NCBI GenBank assembly: GCA_016946835.1
Contig: JACVTC010000033.1
Location: 786,001 to 850,000, forward strand
DNA length: 64,000 nt
Reading direction: 5' to 3'
DNA from: Neocallimastix lanati (nom. inval.)
Taxonomy: Eukaryota; Neocallimastigomycota; Neocallimastigomycetes; Neocallimastigales; Neocallimastigaceae
Below the pieces are notes generated by a model. The model searched no databases. It had not been told where the DNA came from and saw only the letters and a program-made list of their open reading frames with translations. Of this stretch, positions 10,611-32,664 are shown one piece after another; the first letter of the stretch is position 1, and the number at the start of each line of letters is the position of its first letter. The translations under genes were made by a program, and so were the position numbers.

Positions 10611-12437
10611 TTTTAACAATTCTTCATTGCTTTTTAAAATTATATTAGATATCAAATTAAAAAATAAAGGTAATAAATACATAACAAATATTAAAAGTTC
10701 TGTTAGTGAAATTATAAAAGATAGAAATATTAATAACAATAATTTAGTTGGAAATGTAATTAAAGTTTTTTATAATGAAGGAAAATATAGTAATTCACTT
10801 ACAATTCCTATAACAATAGGTATAGAAATAAATAATAAAGAAATTAATGAAAATAGTAGATTATTTATTATAAAAGTAAGAGGGTATTCTAAATCAGATA
10901 TTAATTTAGAAAAAATTTATGATAAATTAAATAAACAAGAATTAAATAAACAAAAATTTATTTTAGAAAATTATTTTATTGAATGTTATGAAAATTTTCA
11001 TAATATCAAAAATAATGAATTAATAATTGATTTACCAAAAAATAGTTTAAAGATTGATGGTTGGTATTGGATTTTTTAAATTGTTATCATTGCAGTTAAG
11101 GAAAATAATACTACGTTTTACAGATCAAAGCCATTTACAACTATGACTAAGAAAGATGTGTTTACTAGAGATAATGGTAAAGAAAGCTATATTTATAAAT
11201 TATATAAAAAAGTTAAAGAAGTTCAAAAAAATAATGAGATAGCTAAAAGTAAACTATTTTATTATTCTAACTCTATCTATGATGGAAATGATTTTAAATC
11301 AAAAGTTGAACTTGTTTTAGAACTTGAAAAAGTAACTGAAAATACTGAAAATGTCAAGAATAGTTTTTCTTATAATATTTCACTTAAAAATGAGAAACAT
11401 TAAAGAAAGAAATTAATAATAAAGAAGGAATAATCAGAAAAAAAATAAATCTAATAAAAGAAAAAATAATGAATGTCCAAATGTTTTAGAAAGTGATAAT
11501 CCTGCTGAAAAAAAGTAAAAATAATAATAATAATAATTATGAAAAACCTTATTATTTAGCTCAACAACAACAACTAGTATTAAGCAGTTTATTAGGTTTA
11601 GTTCAACAACAACAACAACTAGTATTAAGCAGTTTATTAGGTTTAGTTCAACAACAACAACAACTAGTACTAAGCAGTTTATTAGGTTTAGTTCAACAAC
11701 AACAACAACTAGTATTAAGCAGTTTATTAGGTTTAGTTCAACAACAACAACAACTAGTATTAAGCAGTTTATTAGGTTTAGTTCAACAACAACAACAACT
11801 AGTATTAAGCAGTTTATTAGGTTTAGTTCAACAACAACAACAACTAGTATTAAGCAGTTTATTAGGTTTAGTTCAACAACAACAACAACTAGTATTAAGC
11901 AGTTTATTAGGTTTAGTTCAACAACAACAACAACTAGTATTAAGCAGTTTATTAGGTTTAGTTCAACAACAACAACAACTAGTATTAAGCAGTTTATTAG
12001 GTTTAGTTCAACAACAACAACAACTAGTATTAAGCAGTTTATTAGGTTTAGTTCAACAACAACAACAACTAGTATTAAGCAGTTTATTAGGTTTAGTTCA
12101 ACAACAACAACAACTAGTATTAAGCAGTTTATTAGGTTTAGTTCAACAACAACCATCACCTCTAGTTGGTGCTCAACTAGTATTAAGTAATTTATCTAAT
12201 TTAGCTGATCCTAAGAATAATCCTTTAATGAGTTATAATCAAGTAAATGTTAATACTAGTTTATTAAGATTTCCATTACAACATATTTCACCAAATTTAT
12301 TATACAATAATAAATTAACTTTATATCCTAATATTGAAAATGCCTTCAAATTAGCTCCTCAATCTAATTATTTAAATAAAACAAATTCAAATTATTTCAA
12401 CAAAAAAATTTTATTTCATCAAAATAATAATAGATAA
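10611..12437 (+). pseudogene. Unrecognised protein gene with Q-rich repeat tail, apparently interrupted
   Basis: Three consecutive open pieces look like one gene. Piece 1 (about 10611-11079) has no ATG: it follows a possible acceptor TTATTAG, so a 5' exon or start is missing from view. It has alternating hydrophobic strands such as SLTIPITIGIEIN and SRLFIIKVRGYS and may be a beta-sandwich. A single TAA at 11077-11079 separates it from piece 2, but the same frame continues without another stop (IVIIAVKENNTTFYRSKPF, then the ATG at 11143) to 11403. Frame then changes twice in A-rich sequence before piece 3 (to 12437), which enters NNNNNNYEKPYYLAQ and 13 copies of a Gln-rich 15-mer. It ends with an ordinary Asn/Leu-rich tail of about 95 residues. 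I do not recognise the family. The breaks could mean a pseudogene, undetected introns, or miscounted A-runs. Confidence 0.5.
11563..12150 (+). repeat. 45-bp coding minisatellite, 13 copies
   Basis: Thirteen head-to-tail copies of a 45-base unit encode QQQQQLVLSSLLGLV; the first has one Gln fewer. Copies are nearly identical at DNA level, with one silent C for T seen near 11668, so expansion is recent. The opposite strand is also open throughout (a VVVVVELNLINCLIL pattern), because 45 is divisible by three and the unit has no antisense stop. I take that frame to be a shadow. Confidence 0.95.
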
Positions 12438-12631
12438 ATCAATATTATATAATAGTCTCTTCTCATAAGTTACTTTATTATATTAGATATTAATATCTAA
12501 TATATATATATATAGAGAGAGTAATTTATAAAACTATTATATATATATATAAAAGAATTTAATATTCTAAATTTTATTGTATTAATAATAATAGTTTTTC
12601 TTTTTTTTTTTATTTTTTATAATATAAAATA

Positions 12632-12678
<47 letters not shown>

Positions 12679-12922
12679 TAATATTTTCAATACTATAAAA
12701 TTTTTAATATGAAATATATATAATATTATCAATTATTATTTTTTTTATTATTACTATATCACATTATATATATTTTTTATTATTACAGAAAACTTTAATA
12801 AAACTTTATTAAAAAATTAAAATAAAAGAATATTAGATAAAAGAAAAAAAAAAAATTGAAAATTATATTACCTTTATTGTTTTAAAATTATTTTAAATAT
12901 TTTAAATCTTGAATTATTTGAT

Positions 12923-12959
<37 letters not shown>

Positions 12960-13270
12960 TCTTTATTATTTACTCATATAAATTCTATTTTTAATAATTA
13001 AAATTATTAATAAATAAAATAAATAAATCAAATATATCTAAAGACTATAGATACAATTGTAATAAAAAGTGTTATATAAATAAGAAATCAAAAAACAAAA
13101 TAATATTTATTATTATATATTAAAATTTTTAGTATATAATTTAGTAATTTATTATTCATAAGTGGAAAAATTATTGAAACAACTTTTTATATTATAAAAA
13201 AAATAAAAAAAAATTTTTTTATTAAATAATATTTTATTATATTTATATTTGATGATTTAGAGAAAAAAAA

Positions 13271-13321
<51 letters not shown>

Positions 13322-13405
13322 ATTGAATTATGAAAATTTATAATACAAAAAAAGATGATGACGATGATGTTAAATATTGAAAAAAAAAAAAAAAAAAAAA
13401 AAAAA
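12438..13405. other. A+T-rich DNA, long poly-A/T runs
   Basis: Downstream of the repeat-protein gene there are A-runs of over 40 bases (12634-12676, 13275-13315) and T-runs (12926-12957). No coding character. Confidence 0.7.
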
Positions 13406-13408
13406 AGA

Positions 13409-13494
<86 letters not shown>
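13406..13494. repeat. (ATT)n microsatellite
   Basis: An uninterrupted trinucleotide array, followed at 13520-13620 by ATTTATTTAATT-type imperfect repeats. Confidence 0.95.
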
Positions 13495-13647
13495 CAAAGA
13501 ATTTTTTAATAATATTTAATTGTAAAAATATATTTATTTAATTATTTAATTATTTATTTAATTATTTATTTAATTATTTATTTAATTATATATTTAATTA
13601 TTTAATTATTTATTTAATTAATTTTTATTTTAAAAAAAATAAGAATT

Positions 13648-13733
13648 ATAAATATATTTTAAATATTGAAGTATATATTTGTTCTCTCATAACCTCGTCA
13701 TCTCACTTTAAATACTATTATTTAACTTCATTT
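13648..13733. repeat. Dispersed repeat, copy 2 of 2
   Basis: Related to 5272-5365: it shares ATATTGAAGTATATATTTGTT and ATTATTTAACTTCATTTTTT with an intervening TCATCT. Same orientation. Confidence 0.6.
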
Positions 13734-15685
13734 TTTATTATTATTATTATTTTAAAAGAAATTTGAAATAAAACTAAAAAATAGAATATGTATAGAACTA
13801 CCATATCATGATTATATATATATCATTTAGTTTCTAACGATTGTATTAGAATAAAGACAAAGTTGTATATATTTTATAACTAAGTAAACTTTTTTTTTTT
13901 ATAATTTATTTATAAATATTATTAAATCTTTTCTTTTTTCTAAAGATAATAATAAATAATGATATTATAATTATTTTTTATTATTCTAATTATTATGATT
14001 ATAACTACAATTATTATTAATATTAAAATAAAATTTTTTTATTCTTATTATTATTATTAAAATATAATCTTTTTATTTTAATTATTATAATTATTTTTGT
14101 ACAAATAAAAAAAAATTTTTTTAATTTATCCAGTGATAATTAAGAAGAATCTCTTTTTTTAAAAAAAAAATTCTTATATCAAAATAAAACAGAAAAATGA
14201 AAGAAAATATAAATATTAAATTATATTAAATTTAATAATAATTAAAAATATCTTATATATCTATACAATATCCAACAGGAAAATAAAAATAAAAAAAAAT
14301 TATAGGATGTTCATTTAAATTTTTATATAGTTATTTTTAATTCTTGAAATAAAAATTACTATTAATACAAAAATTACAGGATTAATCATTGTTGAAATAT
14401 TAGATGTATAAATTACTTATTATTTTTAGTTTCAATAATATATTAAAGTCATTTTATAAATAAATTTAGATCAAAAGTTAGAAAAAAAAGCAAAATATAT
14501 ATATATATATATTTTAATTTTTTAATGTATTTTTTACATATAAAATTTCTTATAAAAAGAAATATTTCTATAATATTAAATATAATATGAATATATATTA
14601 ATTATGAAATAGATTTGTAAGATAGAAGAAACAAATTTATTAATAATTAAAAATTTATTAATTCCTTTTTATGTATGTATGTATTGATATATATTCAAAA
14701 AAAAAAAAATTAAACAGGATAAAATTAATATTTTTTAATTATATTAAAAAAAAAATAAAAGAAAAAAAAATGAATTTTAAAAAAATTTAAAACTATAATA
14801 GATAAATTTCTTTATTTATTTACAAATGGCTTTTATAAATATATATTAATTATTATTAGTTATTAATTATTTATTATTTAAAAAAGTTTAATAAAACAAA
14901 AAAATTTCATAACAATTATATGATTGTAATTATATTCAACAAAAATAAATAAATAATTTTATTTATTATTTTTATTTATAATTATTACACATTACATATT
15001 AAATAAATAAAATAAATAAAATTATTTATTTCTTTATTTATTTATTTATTTTTAATTATTAATATTGGGATACTTTTTTTTTATTAAAGAATTAAATTTA
15101 CAAAAAAAAAAAAAAAAAAATTAGAAAAGTCAAATAATATACATATACTAATTGAATAATATATATATTTTAATTATATTTTAATTATATTTTAACTATA
15201 TTTCAATTATATGTTTTTTTTTTGAAATATTTAATATATTTAATAATTTTATCTCATTCAATTTTTATGATTTATTTATTTCATATATTAATTTTTTCTT
15301 TTAATTCTATTCTTTATATTATAATTGAAATAGTTAATTATATATTCGTTTTATTTAATTATTTCTTTATTTACTTATTTTATTCTCAATTTATTATTTA
15401 TTTATATCTTTATTCATTTATTTACTTAATTATTTACTTATTTATTTAGTACTTTATTTAGTTATAGCTTAATGGAATAAACTATATAAAATAATTTAAA
15501 TTTATAATATTTAGAGTTGAAATTGAATAATTTTTTTTTTCTTTTATTGTTTAATAATAAAAAAAAAGATTTTCAAGTGATGATGTGATTTTTTTTTTTT
15601 TTTAATAATTGTCAATTACGAATAATAATTGATATCATTATGGAGTAAAAAGAATATTATATTTGGAAATGAGAATTATTAAAAT

Positions 15686-15730
<45 letters not shown>

Positions 15731-16875
15731 GAAAATAGAAAATAAATAAATAATACATAATAAATAATAAATAATAAATATATAATATATTTATTATCTG
15801 TTTATATATTATATATAATTTTTAATATAATATATATATATTAAAAATTATTGGTAGATTTAATAAATTTTAATTTATTTTTATTTTCTATTTATATTTT
15901 TTTAAAAAAAAAAAAATGCATGCTTTAATTTTTAATTTTTTATTTTTACTTTTATATATATCAATATTTTATATATATATCAATGTTTTATATATATATC
16001 AATTGAAAAAAAAAAATTAAATGAATTAATCAATAAACCGCAAAATTATAAACTTTAACTTTATTAATTATAATAACAATAAAAAAATAATGATATTAAT
16101 AATAAAAAATATTATTGAAGATTCTTTTTTTTTTATAAATTTATGAAAAACGATAAATATAAAATTTTGATATAATAAATTTTATTCTTTTTATTTTTTT
16201 TTTATTTTAATTTTTAATTTTTTAAACCATATCATGGATGTATAATTACTTTTATCCATACATTAATTTTAAAGTAATACAATATAACTATTAAAAAAAG
16301 GTTGGAAATTTATAAACTATAATCATATTAAAGTTAAATATTTCATATAATTTAATTAAAAAAAATAATAATATTAAAGAAATAATAAAGAAATAATAAA
16401 GAAAAAATAAAGAAAAATAAAGAAAAAAAAATTAAAATAAAAAAGAAAAGTTACTATTTCATATTTTATTTAATAATTGTTAATTTAAAAAAAAAAAAAA
16501 ATTAATGTTCCATCATTATATTAAATATTGTATACATGGTAGTATAGTAGTACAAAATAAATTAATATGCTTAATATTACCATTGTAATATGAAATAAAA
16601 AAAAAAATTAAAATTAAAACTAAAATTAAAAAAAAAAAATTAATTTAATTTGAAATAAAATTTTTTAATAGATTAACTTTTTTTAATTTAATCTTATAAA
16701 ACTATGTATTAATTTTATTTTTCTTTTTTTTTTAAAAATATAAGATATATAAAGATAAATATTTTCCATTTTAGAAAGTTTATAAAAATAAACAAATAAA
16801 TAAATAAAAATAAAATAAAATAAAAATAAAAATAAAAATAAAGTAAAAAATAATATATATATATATAATAAAATA
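13734..16875. other. 3-kb A+T desert upstream of the hydrolase gene
   Basis: No gene, RNA or mobile element is visible on either strand. Contents are poly-A/T runs (for example 15691-15727), TA repeats, ATTT repeats near 15030 and 15400, and AAATAAAGAA repeats near 16380. The minus-strand open frame across 16683-17006 is antisense to the hydrolase first exon. Confidence 0.7.
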
Positions 16876-18090
16876 ATGAAATCTTCAATCTTAATTAGAT
16901 TATTTGCTATCATTACTGTAACTGCCAGTACTTTTGCTTCTCCATTGGCTAATTTAAAAAAGCATAATGTTACTTTAGCCAAAGAGTAAAAATTTATTAT
17001 ATTCATAATCTTAAAATTATAAATAATATTATCATTAATAATAAAAAAAAATATATTAAAATCAAATTAAAAAATACCTTTTTTTTTTCATTTAAAATAT
17101 TATAGTGGCAATGTAAATTATTACAAAGACTTACCTCTTGATGTTTATTACCAAGATAGTAAATTCAAAAAGTTTGAAAAGAGACCAGTTGTAGTTTACA
17201 TTTATGGTGGTGGCTGGTGTTCTGGTACATAAAAATATATTAATATATAAAATGAAAAATAAAAAAAAAAAAAAATTATTTCAAGGAAAAAAAAATAATA
17301 AATTATTAATATTAAAATATTTTTATTTATTATTATATATATATATTTTCATTTATTTTTTTTCTAAAAAAAATTAATAAATATTATAGGTAACAAGGAA
17401 AAGAACTCTAAAATTGGTGAATATCTTAGAGAACAAGGTTATATTGCTGTCTTACCAAACTATCATGTTTACCCAAATGCTACTTCAGTTGAAACAATGG
17501 TAGATGAAATTCATCATGCTATTGAATGGACTTACAAGAATATTCATAAGTATGGTGGTGACAAGCACAAAATGTCTATCTCTGGTCAATCTGCTGGTGC
17601 TCATTTAATTTCTTTAACTTTAACTAAGGCTGCTCTTGGTATGAAGAACCTCGGTAAACCATTAAGAAAATTACCAACTTTCAAACATGCTTTATTATTA
17701 AATGGTCCATATACCATTCAAGTTGAAGAATCTATTAAGAATTATTATGAATATGGTATGGATCTTTATGCTGATGGTTTCACTGCTCTTTTCCTTAATA
17801 AAACTAATTATAGTCCACAAGAAATTCTTACTACTAAGAAAAGTAAGTCTATTAAGTACCTTAGTGCCAAACATATTACTTTCTTAGAGTGTACTAATGA
17901 TGAAGTTGTTGCCTATGGTACTGCCGCTCCAATGATTGAACAAGTTAAGCGTACTGTCAGAAAGACAACCACTGATCATGTTGTTGTCGAAGGTGCTGAC
18001 CACAACAAGATTAACCATGGTATCAGAGATGGTGATGAAGAAGCTAAAAAGATTTTCATTGATTTAATTAGAAAATACAACAAGAATTAA
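16876..18090 (+). CDS. Secreted alpha/beta-hydrolase (esterase / BD-FAE-like), 3 exons
   Basis: Exons 16876-16985, 17106-17224 and 17390-18090 join in phase across introns that start GTAAAA and GTACAT and end TATAG, giving 309 residues. Residues 1-21 (MKSSILIRLFAIITVTASTFA) are a signal peptide with a likely cut before Ser22, so the product enters the secretory route. The mature part has the alpha/beta-hydrolase fold signature. The oxyanion-hole loop is YIYGGGWCSGN (68-78), with Tyr where many family members have His. The nucleophile elbow is GQSAG with Ser144. The acid is probably Asp247 in CTNDEVV, and the base is His281 in GADHNK. Sequons are N31-V-T and N106-A-T. The pattern fits the carboxylesterase / feruloyl-esterase-like (BD-FAE) and kynurenine-formamidase group; with a signal peptide a secreted esterase is more likely. 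Substrate is unknown. The gene stands alone. Confidence 0.85.
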
Positions 18091-18770
18091 AATAAAAATT
18101 TTTAACAAATAATAACATTTTTCAACCAAAAAAAAATTATAAACCACTTTTAAAATAAAAAATTTTATATATATAAATTATTAATTTATTATGCTTTGAA
18201 AAAAAAAATAGAAAAATAGAAAAATAAATTTATAGAATAATATATATAATTAAAATTTATTTAATAAAAAAAAAAATAAATTTTATATTATATATTAAAA
18301 AAAATATTATAGATAAATTATTTAAAATTTAAAATTTTTGATAAAAAAAATATATAAAATAGAATAAAATAAAAATATATATTTTTTCAAAAACAAAACT
18401 TTAAAAAAAAAAATAAAAATAAAAATAAAAGTTTAATATTATTTTAATTTATTGTTTCTAAAACTATTAAAATTTGGAGTTTGTCAGTTGATATTTATTA
18501 TGTATTTTTAATGATTTATTCATAACTATTAATCTATTGCTATTAGTAAATATTTTCGTTTAATTAAACATTTCCTTTTTTTTTTTTTTTTTTTTTTTTT
18601 TGAGTTATGAAATTAATATATTTAAATTTATTATATAAATTATATTATTATTTTTTTTTATTTTTTATAAAGATATAATTAAATTTATAAAATATTAATA
18701 TTAATATTAATAAATAATAGATAATATATTCTTATAATAAATTTTTAAAAGAAAAATTAGGCGGTTTTCT
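18091..18770. other. Convergent intergenic region between hydrolase and ATG2
   Basis: A+T-rich, with poly-T at 18578-18601. The 3' end of the ATG2 gene enters from the right. No other feature seen. Confidence 0.65.
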
Positions 18771-19137
18771 TTATAAATTTTTGTACTAAAATATTAATAT
18801 TTGTAAAATAAAAAAAATTTAATAATTAAAAAAAAAAAAAAAAAATTATTATATATATTTAGAAATAATAAAAAATGTTTATATATTTAAAAAATATGAA
18901 AACCATTTTATATCTTTTAAATTTATATTATATTCATCAAAAAAGGATATAATTATTATTATTTTTTTTTTAAATATTATTTTAAATTATATATATAGTT
19001 TTTATTTTATTTTTTTTTTGTAATAAAAATATAAAAATAATAATAAAAATAATTAGAATAAATTATTTTTAATAATGGATTAATTATTGTATAATTATAT
19101 ATATAATTTCTTTATTTTTTAATAAATTAATAATTAC

Positions 19138-28387
<9,250 letters not shown>

Positions 28388-28671
28388 TTTCTAAATATGT
28401 ATTTATTAATAAATTTAAAAAAAATAAAAATAAAAATAAAAATAAAGATAAAGATAAAAATAAAAATAAAAATAAAAATAAAAATAAAAATAAAAATAAA
28501 AATAAAAATAAAAATAAAAATAAAAATAAAAATAAAAAATAAATAAATAAAATAAAATATAATAAAATAAAATAAATTTTAAAAAAAATTTTTTTTTAAA
28601 AATTTTTCTCTATTTATAATTTTTGTATTTTTTTTTTTAAAAAAAAATTCAAAATATTATAAATTTTTATA
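28388..28671. other. ATG2 upstream region with (AAAAAT)n
   Basis: A hexanucleotide AAAAAT array covers about 28425-28537, immediately upstream of the ATG2 start. The promoter must lie here or beyond but is not identifiable. Confidence 0.7.
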
Positions 28672-29059
<388 letters not shown>

Positions 29060-29499
29060 TAAAAAGAAAACTTTATTATTCTTTATGATAAAAAAATTTT
29101 CAATAATAGGTAATAAATAATTTTCTTTATATGTAGAAAACTTTTTTATACTCAAAATATTAATATTTATATGATAAATAAAATTTACAAAAAAATAATT
29201 TTACTAAAAGTACTACATTTACTTTATATTATTTTGAAATATATAAAAACTAAAGGGGTTATTTTATCTTTAAAAAAAAATCAATTCTTAATCTATAATA
29301 AAAAGTTATAATAATAAAATATACTTTTAAAAAAACATCCTCCAAAAAAAAAAAATAATAATAATAATTAAATATTTATTTTATTTTAAAAAGTGTTTAT
29401 TTATTGGTGTTTTTTACAACAAGTGCTTATTAATATTTTTAAAACATTTTATATATATCGAAAAATCAGAATTAAATCTATAATCTATTTTTTTTTTTT

Positions 29500-29545
<46 letters not shown>

Positions 29546-29837
29546 TAAATAATCTTATTAATTTAGAAATAATTTATAATTATTTTTTGGATGTAATTTC
29601 ATTCGTTGGAAAATATAACTTTGATTAAATATGATTAAACAACATCGATTAAATTTATCATTGGCTTATTCAATATTAATTAAAATTTTTCTTTTTTTTT
29701 ATGTCCATTTTTTTTTTTTTTTTTTTTATAGTTTAGTTTAAATATTTTATATACAATTATCTAGTAGCTATTTATTTTTTTATTTTATATTTTTTATTTA
29801 ATTGTTCTTTTTTTCTTTTGGTTTAATAAAATAATAT
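29060..29837. other. A+T-rich DNA, no gene seen
   Basis: Poly-A/T and TA repeats. The phrase CAAGTGCTTATT near 29418 also occurs near 36085, each followed by a similar CTATAATCT phrase; this may be a faint dispersed repeat. Confidence 0.5.
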
Positions 29838-30175
29838 CATATGAGTAACACCTTCCTTAATAGCTTTTTTTTTAAAAAAATCAAATGTAAAAAAATAATA
29901 GTATTATTATTAATAATTAATTTTTATATAAAATTAGAATTTAATCATTAATAATAATAAATATTAATAATAATAATAATAAATGTCTCTATTTTCATAA
30001 ATTACCATTTCGTAACACTTTATATAATAAAAAATATTATGAAATATTATAAAATAATAATTTTTACCAGATATAATAAACTATTCATTATAACTTTTAC
30101 AAATGTTTTTAATGAAATCTACCAGACTTTGACTAATTTTAAAAATTGGATTAATGAATTCAATATAAAATATTT
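29838..30175 (-). pseudogene. Decayed duplicate of two ATG2 3' exons
   Basis: The block 30066-30172 aligns base for base, with roughly a quarter of positions changed, to the 3' part of the ATG2 exon at 20171-20512; the shared phrase is CTTTGACTAATT. The block 29838-29865 matches the start of the next ATG2 exon (compare 19968-19990, ACCTCCCTTAATGG here ACCTTCCTTAATAG). The two blocks keep the ATG2 order and strand and are separated by about 200 bases, like the real intron (about 180). So this is a genomic, not retroposed, duplication. The remainder of the exon is not found and the copy cannot be functional. Confidence 0.75.
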
Positions 30176-30966
30176 TTTGTAAAAAAAATCTTAGTAAAAA
30201 GTAAATATTTATTTTACTTTTTTTTTTTTTTTTTGTAAAAATTAGAAACCTTATGATATTAACCCTAATAATAATAATAATAATAGTAATAAGAGAGAGA
30301 ATACAGTTACTTAAGAAAATTTAAATCCATAATTATTAGAAAAAAAAAAAAAAAAATAGATTTTAAATTTCCTATATTAATTTCTTTATACACCTTCTAT
30401 GGAGTAGATTTATTACCTCTGTTATTTTACAAAATCTAAATTTTTTTTAAATTAATTTTTTTTGTTTAATAATGTTCATTTTATTATATATATAACGATA
30501 TTTTGATTAATACTAATATTAGAAATATATTAAGCAAAAAAAAAAAAAAAAAAAAATCCATAATTAAATTATCCCTTAAAGAAAACTATTATATATCCAA
30601 TAATGTAAATAAAAAAAAAAAAAAAAAAAAAAAAGTATGAAATAAGAATATTTAATAATATAATGGTCATTTTATATTAAATATAGTTTTAATTAAAAAA
30701 TAAAAATTAACAAGATTTAATCCATATACTAAGTAATTCTACAATTCATCATAAAACTGTCCATTAATTATTTTTATTTCAAATTATTATTTTTTTTTGT
30801 TCATTTCTTTTTTATGTATATATATAATTTGAACAAATAATTAAATAGATAAATAATAAATAAATAAAACTAATAAATAAATTTAAAAATTAATTTTAAA
30901 AAAATATATATATTATATATATAATAAATTAAATAAATATATAATAATAAATATAAAATTAGAATT
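30176..30966. other. A+T-rich DNA, no gene seen
   Basis: Poly-A runs (30540-30556, 30609-30634) and TA repeats. No coding character. Confidence 0.65.
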
Positions 30967-31162
30967 TAAGCACTAAAAACAAAATATATTAGCATAAGCA
31001 CTAAAAATAAAATATATTAGCATAAGCACTAAAAATAAAATATATTAGCATAAGCACTAAAAATAAAATATATTAGCATAAGCACTAAAAATAAAATATA
31101 TTAGCATAAGCACTAAAAATAAAATATATTAGCATAAGCACTAAAAATAAAATATATTAGCA
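30967..31162. repeat. 28-bp minisatellite, 7 copies
   Basis: Seven near-perfect tandem copies of a 28-base unit containing AAGCACTAAAAATAAAATA; only the first differs (AAAAACAAAA). It is noncoding in all frames. Confidence 0.95.
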
Positions 31163-31569
31163 CATTTTAAACTTTTTCTAATTTTTCAAAATATATATAT
31201 AATTAATAATAATTAATAAAAAATAATTTAATAAATGTTAATAAATATAATTAATAGAAGAAATATTAATAAATAATCAAGTAAAAGGAAAAAAAAAAAA
31301 AAAGTTATATATATATTTGAAAAACATGATATATAATTAAAATTATTAAATAATTAATAAATAAAAGGAAAAAACTAAATAGTTTTTGATAGAACTTCAT
31401 TAAATTGATTAATTATTTTAAAAGTTTTATCCAATAAATAAAAAAATAATAAAATAAAAAAAAAAAATCTTTTTAATTATTATTTTTAAATTTTTTATTT
31501 TCTTAAATATTATAGCAAATTTATTATTTATTTATTTATTTTATTATTTATTTATCTCCTTATTAAAAT
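31163..31569. other. A+T-rich DNA, no gene seen
   Basis: Only short A+T repeats. Confidence 0.65.
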
Positions 31570-32580
31570 TTTGTGAAATACACCTTTTCGAATCGAAATT
31601 TTTCAAAAAAAAAAAAAAAAAAAAATCTTAAATCAGATGCTTTTACTTTATGATAATTCTTAGGAGATGTTAACAAAGTCTCATAGTTCATCATAACAAA
31701 TAGAAAACATCATATTTTATAATATCAAATATTTTTTATAAATTTTTTAAGGTACGTCCACATTTCGATGATTTACTTGCTTGTTATTTTGGCTTTTTTT
31801 GATTTGCCAATTCACAATATCAAAAAGTAAAATCATTTCATTTTGTGTATATGAATTTATTATGTTTGTTAATACGCTTATTAATCTCATTATGGTAATG
31901 CTCTTTAATCATTTGGAAAATACTTTTCCTTATGGTTATTTATTATTTCCCATTTCTCAATCGTATGATCACTACAAATAATATTTTTTTTAGAAAAATC
32001 ATCAATTCTTTTTTTCATATTACTAGAATAGGATGTTTTTTTTTTCTGCTGTCAATAAATATGAAATGTATATCATTCCATCATCTTCTTTCCAATGGGG
32101 ATAAAATAAATTTTTAATTTCATTCAAATCATTAACTAGGGCAAATTTTATAATATCTAACTTTTGTATAAGTGAGTATTCATTAATTACTTCAAAAAAT
32201 TGTTTGAATGATTTTTGTTGGAGCATATTCTCAATTTTAATTATTATTTCTTTAGTAAGAGTAGTGTCTGCTTTAGTAATATTATCATTATTAATATCAT
32301 CTTGAATTCCAAAACAGACTTTTGGCTTTTAATCAGAGTAAGCGTTTTCTTTTCAAATACCTTAATGAAATTTAAAAGTATTCATAAAGTAGTAAACGAT
32401 TTCCCAGTACCTGGAGAATGATAGATTAAAACTCTTTTAATAGTATTATTATCTGCACACATATATTGTACAGGTAATATTTGATATGACTTCATATGAC
32501 CTCTGTAAACACTCTATAAGAAAAAAAATTTTTATACGAATTTTCCGAAATGCAACTTTCCGAAATGAAATTTTTTTTGA
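31570..32580 (-). pseudogene. Fossil fragment of a helicase of viral or linear-plasmid type
   Basis: This kilobase is visibly richer in G+C than its surroundings and has coding character on the minus strand. Near 32420 it carries a Walker-A loop, HSPGTGKS, preceded by an RVLIYH strand. That context is typical of superfamily 2 helicases of nucleocytoplasmic large DNA viruses and cytoplasmic linear plasmids. Further downstream are helicase-like alpha/beta pieces, such as LVNDLNEIKNLFYPHWKEDD near 32120. It is broken, with several breaks, and only a fragment of a helicase is present. On its right, 32538-32580 carries CCGAAATGCAACTTTCCGAAATG, which resembles the terminal repeats of the element at 56663. 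Family assignment is an inference from the motif alone. Confidence 0.5.
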
Positions 32581-32617
32581 AATACTTCACATTCATTAGT
32601 TCTAATTATTATTATTT

Positions 32618-32664
<47 letters not shown>

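Noticed and set aside
11434-12159. A 241-codon minus-strand open frame (VVVVVELNLINCLIL repeats)
   Set aside because: It is the antisense of the 45-bp coding minisatellite; the plus-strand frame continues into non-repeat protein on the 3' side, while this one does not.
16683-17006. A 107-codon minus-strand frame
   Set aside because: Antisense of the hydrolase signal-peptide exon, whose splice sites and phase fit a spliced plus-strand gene.
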